Assembly: GCA_018648445.1 (NCBI GenBank)
Contig: JABGRG010000037.1
Span: forward strand, 1-7,036
Direction of reading: 5' to 3'
From: Rhodospirillales bacterium
Lineage (GTDB): Bacteria; Pseudomonadota; Alphaproteobacteria; Rhodospirillales_A; JACZKS01
Length of the DNA stretch: 7,036 nucleotides
Made by a program: the position numbers and the translations under genes. The notes beneath the pieces are model-generated. The model worked only from the letters and a program-made list of their open reading frames with translations, made no database searches and was not told the DNA's origin. Shown one piece after another: positions 1-5,511 of the stretch; position 1 is the first letter of the stretch, and the number at the start of each line of letters is the position of its first letter.

Positions 1-704
1 GCGGCGAGCCCGTGAAGGCGGTGCTTCTGAAGAAATATTACGCCATTGGCTACCGCGAAGGCACGGCCTCGCTGATCCTCGCCAAAACCATCAATATGAT
101 CGCCCTGGTGATATTCCTCGCGGGCGGTTTCGCACTAATGATGTCCACCGACGTTCTGCCTGTCTGGTATCAGGTGGTCGGCGGGGCGGGGCTGTTGGCT
201 TTTGGCCTCGCCATCGCGCTTTTCTTTGTCATTCAACGCTACAAGATTTCATCGGTGACAGGGAATTTCGTCAGCCGCTGGCCGTTTGCGCGCGGTATTG
301 AAAAGATACTCCACCATGTCGAGGACATGGACGGACGGCTGGCTGATTTCTATACACGCCATGTCGGGCGGCTCGTGCTGGCCACCGCCTTCGCCTGGAT
401 CAACTGGATGCTGGGGGTTGCCGAGGTCTACTACGCTATGATGTTCCTGGGTCATCCGATCACGTGGGCAGAAGCCTGGATAATCGAGGCGGCCGCGCAA
501 TTGGTTCGCACGGGGGCGTTCTTCATTCCGGCCGGAATCGGCGCGCAGGAGGGCGTGTTCTTGCTTGTTTGCTCGGCGGTGACCGGGGTTCCGGTACTTG
601 GTGTCGCCGTGGCCCTGGTGCGACGCGTCAGGGAATTGACCTGGCTGGCCTGGGGGAGCTTGCTGGGCGCCATGTACTCGATGCGCAGTTCAGTCGATCA
701 ATAG
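1..704 (+). CDS. HpnL-like flippase-fold (LPG synthase TM family) membrane protein, 5' truncated
   Basis: Polytopic inner-membrane protein of the lysylphosphatidylglycerol-synthase transmembrane family (YbhN/UPF0104), best matching HpnL, a membrane protein encoded in hopanoid gene clusters whose biochemical role is unsettled. The frame is open from base 3 (GEPVKAVLLKK...), so the start lies upstream of the window; the GTG at 12 is only an internal valine codon. 233 residues are visible. Hydrophobic segments are clear near the residues INMIALVIFLAGG, VVGGAGLLAFGLAIALFF, LVLATAFAWINWMLG, and towards the end. The family-typical C-terminal motif is present: AAAQLVRTGAFFIPAGIGAQEG, followed by ALVRRVRELTW. 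The HpnL assignment is inferred from this motif and from the neighbouring HpnM/MlaC-type genes; a generic flippase-like protein is the alternative. The last 15 bases overlap the 3' end of the convergent minus-strand gene. Confidence 0.8.
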   Translation, partial: GEPVKAVLLKKYYAIGYREGTASLILAKTINMIALVIFLAGGFALMMSTDVLPVWYQVVGGAGLLAFGLAIALFFVIQRYKISSVTGNFVSRWPFARGIEKILHHVEDMDGRLADFYTRHVGRLVLATAFAWINWMLGVAEVYYAMMFLGHPITWAEAWIIEAAAQLVRTGAFFIPAGIGAQEGVFLLVCSAVTGVPVLGVAVALVRRVRELTWLAWGSLLGAMYSMRSSVDQ

Positions 705-1298
705 GTCGTCGGTTTTGGCCGAAAGCGTGCCCACGAGGCCCTCGATTCCCGACTTTTTCAAAATACGCCGGTATTCGGACCGCCGAACCGCCAACTGGCT
801 GATGCTGTCGTCCAGCAGGACGTCGGCGATCAACCAATTCTCATCGGTTTTTTTCATGACGTAAGTCAGGCCGACGGCATCGCCACCCGATTCGACGATT
901 TTGGTGGCCACCAGGATGGTTTGCTGCGGGCCGGGACGCTCGCCCACGGTTTTGAATGCTTGTCCGGAATAGCCGTCGAACTGGGCGGCGTAGGTTGCGA
1001 TGCTAAGCCGCCGGAAGGTGTCGAAAAGCCTTTGTTGCTCGGCTTGTGCCGCGGTTTTCCATTGTGGGCTCGCGGCGACGCGGATCATGCGCCTAAGGTC
1101 GAAAGCCGTATCGATGGGTCCCGAAAGGCGCTCAAAACGGTCATTGACCGAAAGCCCACTGGCTTCTTTCATGACTCCCAGGAGGTGATCGTGAAATTCT
1201 CCAACGACAGCCGAGGCGGACGCTGCGCGAAGCTGCTGAGTGCCGCCAACAATGAAAACAATGGCAAGGAAAAACGATACGACGGCCCGACTGCGCAT
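690..1298 (-). CDS. MlaC/HpnM-type periplasmic lipid carrier, copy 2 (downstream)
   Basis: Tol_Tol_Ttg2 (MlaC/Ttg2D) family protein, 202 aa, close to the family's usual size. MlaC proteins shuttle phospholipid across the periplasm between MlaA and the MlaFEDB complex; HpnM is the hopanoid-cluster variant. The N-terminus is a Sec signal peptide (MRSR, then a hydrophobic run VVSFFLAIVFIVGG, likely cleaved after LRA near residue 25). Family hallmarks include HLLGVMKEA near the start of the mature protein, FDGYSGQ in the middle and VRRSEYRRILKKSGIEGL near the end. I chose the ATG at 1298 because AGGGG lies 7 bases upstream and the signal peptide starts there; the ATG at 1346 would overlap the preceding gene and add 16 untypical residues. 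It lies 28 bp behind its paralogue, so the two are probably cotranscribed. Whether it is MlaC or HpnM in the strict sense cannot be decided by eye. Confidence 0.88.
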   Translation of the reverse strand: MRSRAVVSFFLAIVFIVGGTQQLRAASASAVVGEFHDHLLGVMKEASGLSVNDRFERLSGPIDTAFDLRRMIRVAASPQWKTAAQAEQQRLFDTFRRLSIATYAAQFDGYSGQAFKTVGERPGPQQTILVATKIVESGGDAVGLTYVMKKTDENWLIADVLLDDSISQLAVRRSEYRRILKKSGIEGLVGTLSAKTDDLLID

Positions 1299-1326
1299 GC
1301 TGCGACCCCTCAAAGTCCGCCACTCC

Positions 1327-1941
1327 TTATTCGGCCAGAAGTTCATCGGCTTTGTTGCTGAGCGTCGAAATCAGCCCCTCTATGCCTTGTGTTTTGAGGA
1401 TCTCGCGAAACTCAGAGCGGCGCACCGACATTTCGCTGATGCCGTCGTCAACGATAACGTCGATGATTCGCCATTGGCCGCGAATCCGAAGGACCCGGTA
1501 GTCGAGGCTTACGTCTGATCCATCGGGATTGACGATTCGAGTTTCCACAAGGCGCGTGTTTTGCGGCGCGGCCTTGTCGGCGAGAATCTCGAATTTCTGA
1601 CCCGAATAACCGTCAAACAGCGTTGCTACCGTACTGATATTCTTGCGATTGAAGGCGTCTGCGAGTCGCGACTTTTGTTCTGGTGAAGTTGTTTTCCAGT
1701 ACGGCCCCGTCGTAATTCCAAGCATCATAGGAACAAAAAAAGCAGCTTCAATCGGCGGGCGAAGCCGATCGTACCGTTGCTTGACGCTAAGTAATTTCGC
1801 CTCTTTCATGACCGCGAGAAGGTGTTGCTGAAATGTTTCGACAACCCGACTGGAGGCCTCTTGCTGCGCCAATGCGGGTGAGGTGGAGGCCAAAAAACAT
1901 AAAGTTATCAAAATGTTACGAGCTGCTAACCTGAAACGCAT
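1327..1941 (-). CDS. MlaC/HpnM-type periplasmic lipid carrier, copy 1 (upstream)
   Basis: Second Tol_Tol_Ttg2 (MlaC/Ttg2D) family protein, 204 aa, first gene of the minus-strand unit. The signal peptide is clear: MRFRLAARN, hydrophobic core ILITLCFLAST, and an ALA|QQ cleavage site after about residue 25. The mature part carries the same landmarks as the downstream copy: HLLAVMKEA, GPYWKT, FDGYSGQKF, DVIVDDGIS and VRRSEFREILKTQGIEGL. The two align without gaps from about residue 30 to the C-terminus, and by eye roughly 48% of positions are identical, which points to an old tandem duplication. The ATG at 1941 has a very good Shine-Dalgarno (GGAGGGAG, a few bases upstream). The expected role is periplasmic transfer of phospholipid or hopanoid; the divergent mlaA gene next door supports a lipid-transport role. 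No MlaD, MlaE or MlaF gene is in view. Confidence 0.9.
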   Translation of the reverse strand: MRFRLAARNILITLCFLASTSPALAQQEASSRVVETFQQHLLAVMKEAKLLSVKQRYDRLRPPIEAAFFVPMMLGITTGPYWKTTSPEQKSRLADAFNRKNISTVATLFDGYSGQKFEILADKAAPQNTRLVETRIVNPDGSDVSLDYRVLRIRGQWRIIDVIVDDGISEMSVRRSEFREILKTQGIEGLISTLSNKADELLAE

Positions 1942-1994
1942 AAGCTCCCTCCGGGTGTTTTCGCCGAGCCAATGGCGATAATCGAGTTTTGCTG

Positions 1995-2023
1995 AAATTA
2001 CGGCGGCGGGATAGCGATGACAA
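1995..2023 (-). promoter_or_regulatory. Candidate promoter for the MlaC/HpnM-type gene pair
   Basis: On the minus strand TTGTCA (2023-2018, five of six matches to the housekeeping -35) is followed after 17 bp by TAATTT (2000-1995, which keeps the conserved first T, second A and last T of the -10). The start codon is about 50 bp downstream. Spacing is ideal but the -10 is weak, so this is a candidate only. Confidence 0.35.
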
Positions 2024-2030
2024 CGATTTA

Positions 2031-2051
2031 CTCAATTGTAACTGTTTTGAG
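2031..2051. repeat. Short inverted repeat in the divergent intergenic region
   Basis: CTCAA at 2031-2035 and TTGAG at 2047-2051 form a perfect 5-bp inverted repeat with an 11-bp centre, between the two divergent candidate promoters. The position would suit an operator acting on both directions, but arms this short can arise by chance. The rest of the 1942-2178 gap holds only the two promoter candidates; I see no gene in it. Confidence 0.25.
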
Positions 2052-2082
2052 GGATAACATCTAAACTCGGATCAGGAGCGTT

Positions 2083-2112
2083 TTGACGGTTGCGACCTCG
2101 CGCAAGTTAAAT
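2083..2112 (+). promoter_or_regulatory. Candidate promoter for mlaA
   Basis: TTGACG at 2083-2088 (five of six matches to the -35 consensus) is followed after 18 bp by TTAAAT at 2107-2112 (four of six to the -10). Transcription would begin near 2119, giving a leader of about 60 nt before mlaA. Confidence 0.4.
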
Positions 2113-2178
2113 TACAAACATCGTGGCTCGGGGTTGTCGTCCAATCGTCCTCAAAAGGGGAAGTAAACGGTTTATTTG

Positions 2179-3135
2179 ATGATTGATTTTCGAAAATCGT
2201 TTTCCGTGCATTTGCTGGCGCTGTCCGCCGCTATTGTGATGGTCGTGCCAGTTGTTTCGCCGCAACCGGCGAGAGCGGATTCCGAGCAGATGGCAGCGGC
2301 TGTTTTTGTCGGCGAGCCCGATGAGGTCGCGGCCGCATCCAAGGCTTCCCAGGTTGCTGCGATGGACGAGGGCGATGACGTCAACGACCCTTTGGAGCCG
2401 TTGAATCGGCTGATTTTTGACTTCAACGAGTTTTTCCACAAGGCCGTCCTGTACCCGGCGACATCGATTTATCAGATTTTTCTTCCGCCGCAATTGCGTA
2501 ACGCCATCGGCAATATGATCGACAATCTGAGTACGCCGGTCATTCTCGCCAACGATATCCTTCAGGGCGAAGGCGAACGGGCGTTTCGCACGACGCAACG
2601 GTTTTTGATTAATTCGACCCTCGGAATTGGCGGCATGATGGACGTTGCCGAAGACATGGGCATTTCCGAGCATGACGAGGATTTCGGCCAGACCCTGGCG
2701 GTTTGGGGCATGGGCGAGGGGTTCTACGTTGTTCTGCCGCTCTATGGACCATCCAATCCGCGTGACGCCATTGGCAAACTTCTGGTGGACGGATATTTCG
2801 ATCCGCTGGGGCAGTATTTGTCGAACACGAACCAGGACGAGGCATCTCTCGCGCGTACTGTGGTTGGTGGCGTTGACGAATACGGCGGCGTGATGGACGA
2901 GCTTGAACAGATCAAAAAAACCTCGGTCGATTATTACGCGGCGATTCGCAGCATGTATCGCCAAAAGCGCATGGCCGAAATCGGAAATGGCGAGGCCGTC
3001 GAACTGCCGCCGATCCCGGATTTGGGCTTTGATCTGGACGAATCGAACCCCGAAAAAATCGACGCGGGCTCCGCATCAAGCCCGGCAGAAAAACCCAAAA
3101 ACGAGGAAGATCAGGTTTCCGCCGTCGAGGAATAG
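2179..3135 (+). CDS. mlaA: MlaA/VacJ family outer-membrane lipid-asymmetry protein
   Basis: MlaA (VacJ) removes mislocalised phospholipid from the outer leaflet of the outer membrane and hands it to MlaC. The family core is unmistakable: NDPLEPLNRLIFDFNE near residue 70, then AFRTTQRFLINSTLGIGGMMD, EDFGQTLAVWGMGEGFYVVLPL and YGPSNPRDAIG. The protein is 318 aa, longer than the roughly 250 aa of E. coli MlaA: about 35 linker residues separate the signal peptide from the core, and an acidic, proline-containing tail follows it. The N-terminus reads as an ordinary Sec signal peptide (FRKSFSVHLLALSAAIVMVVPVV, likely cleaved after ARA near residue 33). There is no lipobox, and no cysteine anywhere in the protein, which is unusual for a VacJ lipoprotein. 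I chose the ATG at 2179; the TTG at 2176 is also possible, and an in-frame TAA at 2164 excludes anything further upstream. The ribosome site is poor: AGGGGAAG ends 15 bases before the ATG. Confidence 0.93.
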   Translation: MIDFRKSFSVHLLALSAAIVMVVPVVSPQPARADSEQMAAAVFVGEPDEVAAASKASQVAAMDEGDDVNDPLEPLNRLIFDFNEFFHKAVLYPATSIYQIFLPPQLRNAIGNMIDNLSTPVILANDILQGEGERAFRTTQRFLINSTLGIGGMMDVAEDMGISEHDEDFGQTLAVWGMGEGFYVVLPLYGPSNPRDAIGKLLVDGYFDPLGQYLSNTNQDEASLARTVVGGVDEYGGVMDELEQIKKTSVDYYAAIRSMYRQKRMAEIGNGEAVELPPIPDLGFDLDESNPEKIDAGSASSPAEKPKNEEDQVSAVEE

Positions 3136-3173
3136 CCGGTTTTCAATCTCATATTTTTTCGGGAAGCTGCCAA

Positions 3174-3199
3174 TGGCCCAAGAACCGGGCTAATTTATT
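3174..3199 (+). terminator. Weak candidate terminator after mlaA
   Basis: TGGCCC (3174-3179) can pair with GGGCTA (3187-3192) through six pairs including one G-T, around a 7-base loop, and is followed by the A/T-rich ATTTATT. The stem is short and the T tract interrupted. Position 40-60 bp after the mlaA stop is suitable. Confidence 0.3.
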
Positions 3200-3241
3200 G
3201 CGACTCGCCCTTCGGGAAAGAAATAATTGTTTAATCCCAAG

Positions 3242-3251
3242 GGGCATGCCC
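3242..3251. repeat. Perfect 10-bp palindrome upstream of the rpoH promoter
   Basis: GGGCATGCCC is a perfect palindrome lying eight bases upstream of the -35 box of the strong promoter at 3260. Its place suggests a possible regulator site, but no regulator is encoded nearby and I do not recognise the motif. Confidence 0.35.
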
Positions 3252-3253
3252 AG

Positions 3254-3276
3254 TACCCATTGACATTCGTTGGGTA
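3254..3276. promoter_or_regulatory. Inverted repeat enclosing the -35 box (possible operator)
   Basis: TACCCA (3254-3259) and TGGGTA (3271-3276) are perfect 6-bp inverted arms that directly flank TTGACA plus five more bases. A dimeric DNA-binding protein on this site would block the -35 box. The arms are seen in the sequence; the operator role is inferred. Confidence 0.4.
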
Positions 3277-3289
3277 TTATGGGGATAAT
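3260..3289 (+). promoter_or_regulatory. Strong sigma-70-type promoter for the rpoH leader
   Basis: A perfect TTGACA at 3260-3265 is followed after 18 bp by GATAAT at 3284-3289 (five of six matches). This is the best promoter in the window. Transcription would start near 3296, leaving an unusually long leader of about 270 nt before the rpoH start codon. Confidence 0.6.
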
Positions 3290-3327
3290 TATGACGGATC
3301 GGTGCCCTGATGGGGCCGGTTGTTGAA

Positions 3328-3349
3328 GGTCCGACCAAGATGGTGGGCC
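3328..3349 (+). other. Leader hairpin 1 upstream of rpoH
   Basis: GGTCC (3328-3332) pairs with GGGCC (3345-3349, one G-U), and ACCA (3334-3337) pairs with TGGT (3341-3344), leaving one bulged G and a 3-base AGA loop. The 9-pair stem lies about 20 nt upstream of the AAGGAGG site of the small open frame. No T tract follows, so it is not an intrinsic terminator. Confidence 0.4.
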
Positions 3350-3385
3350 GAATAGGCGTATTGCTTCTGAAGGAGGATATAAGCC

Positions 3386-3430
3386 ATGTGCAATCTGAAT
3401 GTTTCTCCCGTTTGTTTTTCAAAAAGGTAA
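3386..3430 (+). CDS. Possible 14-residue leader peptide upstream of rpoH
   Basis: The short frame ATG...TAA encodes MCNLNVSPVCFSKR. It is preceded by AAGGAGG at 3370-3376, the strongest Shine-Dalgarno in the window, with a 9-base spacing to the ATG. It lies inside the predicted rpoH leader and ends 136 bp before rpoH. I recognise no family. The peptide is short and could be functionless, with translation of the frame being what matters. The TCTCCC at 3404-3409 inside it is complementary to the GGGAGA of the rpoH ribosome site. A chance ribosome-site-like sequence is the alternative. Confidence 0.4.
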   Translation: MCNLNVSPVCFSKR

Positions 3431-3435
3431 AGGCT

Positions 3436-3482
3436 TGGGCGTATGCGCGTTGGTTTGCGTTCGCATGTGGTGCGGACGCCCA
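3436..3482 (+). other. Leader hairpin 2 between the small frame and rpoH
   Basis: TGGGCGT (3436-3442) and ACGCCCA (3476-3482) are perfect 7-bp inverted arms beginning five bases after the stop of the small frame. Inside, ATGCG (3443-3447) can pair with CGCAT (3462-3466), or the main stem can continue imperfectly with G-U pairs. No T tract follows. Apart from the elements listed separately, I see nothing else in the 3136-3566 gap. Confidence 0.45.
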
Positions 3483-3552
3483 CAAACGCCGCCAAATCCT
3501 GCGATAAGATACTGAGTCCGACGTTGCACGCCTCGCACCGTTGGCCAAGTTA

Positions 3553-3558
3553 GGGAGA
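3553..3558 (+). promoter_or_regulatory. rpoH ribosome-binding site, complementary to upstream leader
   Basis: GGGAGA (3553-3558) sits 8 bases before the rpoH ATG and is its Shine-Dalgarno. It is exactly complementary over six bases to TCTCCC at 3404-3409 within the small leader frame, so long-range pairing could hide it. Confidence 0.5.
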
Positions 3559-3566
3559 TAAAATAG

Positions 3567-4436
3567 ATGTCCGGTTTTGCTTTACCTGCGGTTCCGTCCG
3601 ATAGCGGTCTTGCCCGTTATTTCCGCGACATTTGGCGTTTTCCAATTCTGGAACCCGAGGAAGAATTCATGCTGGCCCAGCGCTGGCGCGAACACGGTGA
3701 CGTGGACGCCGCCCACAAGCTGGTAACCAGCCATTTGCGGCTCGTCGCGAAAATGGCCATGAAGTACCGTGGATATGGGCTTCCGGTCGCCGACCTTTTG
3801 TCCGAAGGAAATATCGGGCTTATGAAGGCCGTAAAGAAATTTGAGCCCGAACGCGGTTTTCGCCTCGCCACCTACGCCATCTGGTGGATCAAGGCGTCCA
3901 TGACCGAATACGTCCTGCGGTCCTGGTCGCTGGTACGCATGGGGACCATGGCCACGCAGAAGAAGCTGTTCTTCAATCTTCGGCGTCTCAAAAGCAAACT
4001 GGAAATTCTGGACAACGGTGATCTTGACGGCGCGCAAGCTAAAGCGCTGGCTGAACGGCTGGATGTTGCGGAAGACGAAATCATCCGCATGAACCGCCGT
4101 ATTTCTTCGCGCGATTCGTCCCTGAACACGCCGGTCGGCGAAGACGAGGGGATGGAATTTCAGGACACATTGGTCGACGATTCGCCTTCGCCCGAATCCC
4201 TTGCCATGGCAAACGACGAAATGGCCTATCGGCATGGGCTTTTGACCGAGGCGCTGGATGTTCTGAATGAACGTGATCGGCACATCTTTATCGAACGTCG
4301 ATTGAAGGAAGATCCGGTCACGCTGGAGACCCTTGGCAAGCATTACGGGGTCAGCCGCGAACGGATTCGCCAGCTTGAAGCCCGCGCGTATCAGAAAGTG
4401 CAGGCCGCCGTTTGCGCCGCCGCCGAAGCAGGCTGA
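3567..4436 (+). CDS. rpoH: RNA polymerase heat-shock sigma factor RpoH (sigma-32)
   Basis: Alternative sigma factor that directs RNA polymerase to heat-shock promoters (chaperones, proteases). It has 289 aa, the normal size. Region 2 spans roughly residues 50-120, with HLRLVAKMAMKYRGYGLP, DLLSEGNIGLMKAVKKFEPERGFRLATYA and WWIKASMTEYVLRSWSLVR. The diagnostic RpoH box QKKLFFNLR is at 131-139, which separates it from RpoD-type sigmas. Region 4 ends in a helix-turn-helix, TLETLGKHYGVSRERIRQLEARA at about 252-274. The start is fixed: an in-frame TAG lies immediately before the ATG at 3567, and GGGAGA is 8 bases upstream. Transcription probably comes from the promoter at 3260, and the long structured leader suggests post-transcriptional control. 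Many alphaproteobacteria carry two rpoH genes; which paralogue this is cannot be told here. Confidence 0.97.
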   Translation: MSGFALPAVPSDSGLARYFRDIWRFPILEPEEEFMLAQRWREHGDVDAAHKLVTSHLRLVAKMAMKYRGYGLPVADLLSEGNIGLMKAVKKFEPERGFRLATYAIWWIKASMTEYVLRSWSLVRMGTMATQKKLFFNLRRLKSKLEILDNGDLDGAQAKALAERLDVAEDEIIRMNRRISSRDSSLNTPVGEDEGMEFQDTLVDDSPSPESLAMANDEMAYRHGLLTEALDVLNERDRHIFIERRLKEDPVTLETLGKHYGVSRERIRQLEARAYQKVQAAVCAAAEAG

Positions 4437-4444
4437 TCTTTTCA

Positions 4445-4460
4445 GTCCTTGATCAAGGGC
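4445..4460. repeat. Inverted repeat after rpoH
   Basis: CCTTGATCAAGG (4447-4458) is a perfect 12-bp palindrome, extendable by one G-U and one G-C pair to 4445-4460. As RNA it would be a six-pair stem with a GATC loop. No T run follows, so terminator function is doubtful; it overlaps the candidate -35 of the next promoter and could equally be a protein site. Confidence 0.3.
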
Positions 4461-4477
4461 GTTCCCGGTAATAAAAC
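4449..4477 (+). promoter_or_regulatory. Weak candidate promoter for the Gld-type ABC operon
   Basis: TTGATC (4449-4454) is followed after exactly 17 bp by TAAAAC (4472-4477). Each box has four of six matches. It would start transcription about 80 bp before the ATPase gene. Read-through from rpoH is the alternative. Confidence 0.25.
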
Positions 4478-4564
4478 ATCTGCGTTGGTCGTCCTCTGCA
4501 TCTTGCGGGGGGCGGCTTTCGGGTTCTCAATTTTCCGTGATCTTAGGGGAGGAACGGGAAGACG

Positions 4565-5500
4565 ATGATAACGCTTGACCGGCTAACTAAGAAATTCGGG
4601 CCAATCCTGGCGGTCGACGGCATTTCGCTGGATATTCGGCAGGGCGAGGTTCTCGGGTTTTTGGGACCGAACGGTGCCGGAAAGACCACCACCATGCGCA
4701 TGGTGACCGGTTTCCTGCCGGCGACCGGCGGAACCGCTGTGGTCGCTGGGTTCGACGTCGCCAAAGACCCCATCGCTGTTCGCGAGAAAATCGGATACTT
4801 GCCCGAAGGCGCGCCGCTTTATGGCGACATGACCCCGGCCGCATTTCTCGAATTCGTCGCCCGGATGCGCGGGTTTTCCGGAACCGAAGCGCTTCGCCGG
4901 GTCGATTGGGTGGTCGAAACGTTGCAATTGCGCGATGTCCTGCACCGACCCATCGATACCCTGTCCAAGGGCTTCAAGAGGCGGGTCGGATTCGCGCAGG
5001 CCGTTCTGCACGATCCCGATGTTTTGATTCTGGACGAACCGACCGATGGTCTGGACCCCAACCAGAAACATCAGGTCCGCTCGTTGATCCGGGGTATGGC
5101 CGAGGAAAAAGCCGTTATCATTTCCACTCATATCCTCGAAGAGGTCGAAGCGGTTTGCACGCGCTCGGTGGTAATTTCCGACGGACGGATCGTGTTCGAC
5201 GGAACCCCGCGCGAACTTCAGCGCCGTTCGGAAAAGCATAATTGCGTCGAGATCAGGCTGGATGTCGAGTCGTCGGCCAAGCTGGAAAAGGAACTGGCGG
5301 CGCATGCCCGCGTTCTTCGCGTGGATCGCGGCCCGACCATCGACGGTTTGGCCGCGCTGATTGCGCTTTCAAAAGACGGCCGGCCCATCGTTCACGATCT
5401 GAGTGAATGCATTCAGGCCAGCGGCGTCACCATTGAAGAGGTCCACGCCGAGCGCGGCGATCTTTCCGAGGTGTTCCGCCAACTGACGACCGGCGTGTGA
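4565..5500 (+). CDS. Gld-type ABC transporter ATP-binding protein (GldA-like)
   Basis: Nucleotide-binding subunit of an ABC-2 type transporter, 311 aa. In order: Walker A GPNGAGKTT (34-42), a Q-loop region IGYLPEGAPLY with Glu in place of Gln (usual in this ABC-2 group), the signature LSKGF (133-137) in place of LSGGQ, Walker B VLILDEP (153-159), D-loop GLDP (162-165) and the switch histidine in STH (H189). All catalytic elements are intact. A C-terminal domain of about 90 residues follows the ATPase core, as in GldA/NatA-type proteins. LSKGF/Y followed by RRVG is typical of the GldA group. The ATG at 4565 follows AGGGGAGGAA at 4546-4555. It is the first gene of a compact operon, 11 bp before the permease start. 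The substrate is unknown; GldA is required for gliding in Bacteroidetes, but homologues are widespread in non-gliding proteobacteria. Confidence 0.95.
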   Translation: MITLDRLTKKFGPILAVDGISLDIRQGEVLGFLGPNGAGKTTTMRMVTGFLPATGGTAVVAGFDVAKDPIAVREKIGYLPEGAPLYGDMTPAAFLEFVARMRGFSGTEALRRVDWVVETLQLRDVLHRPIDTLSKGFKRRVGFAQAVLHDPDVLILDEPTDGLDPNQKHQVRSLIRGMAEEKAVIISTHILEEVEAVCTRSVVISDGRIVFDGTPRELQRRSEKHNCVEIRLDVESSAKLEKELAAHARVLRVDRGPTIDGLAALIALSKDGRPIVHDLSECIQASGVTIEEVHAERGDLSEVFRQLTTGV

Positions 5501-5511
5501 GGGGGCAGGCA

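Noticed and set aside
690..1346. Longer version of the downstream MlaC-type gene starting at 1346
   Set aside because: It would overlap the preceding gene and put 16 polar residues before the signal peptide; the ATG at 1298 has a good ribosome site and begins the signal peptide directly.
2107..2964. A 285-codon open frame on the minus strand opposite mlaA
   Set aside because: It lies almost entirely within the unmistakable mlaA coding sequence, has no recognisable domain and reads like the antisense of a GC-rich gene.
3205..3216. CCCTTCGGG as a terminator hairpin after mlaA
   Set aside because: The stem is only three base pairs with a three-base loop, and an A-rich rather than T-rich stretch follows.
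3310..3507. A 65-codon plus-strand open frame in the rpoH leader
   Set aside because: It has no ribosome site before its ATG and would translate the AAGGAGG signal as codons. The 14-codon frame at 3386 is much better supported.
3231..3548. A 105-codon minus-strand open frame upstream of rpoH
   Set aside because: It runs antisense across the promoter and leader elements, shows no recognisable domain and has no convincing ribosome site.
3582..4343. A 253-codon minus-strand open frame opposite rpoH
   Set aside because: rpoH is certain from its RpoH box and region 2/4 motifs; the opposite frame shows no domain.
4583..5305. A 240-codon minus-strand open frame opposite the ABC ATPase gene
   Set aside because: It mirrors a gene with intact Walker motifs and has no protein-like hydrophobic or domain pattern of its own. 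The same applies to the minus-strand frames at 5413-6129 and 6365-6964.
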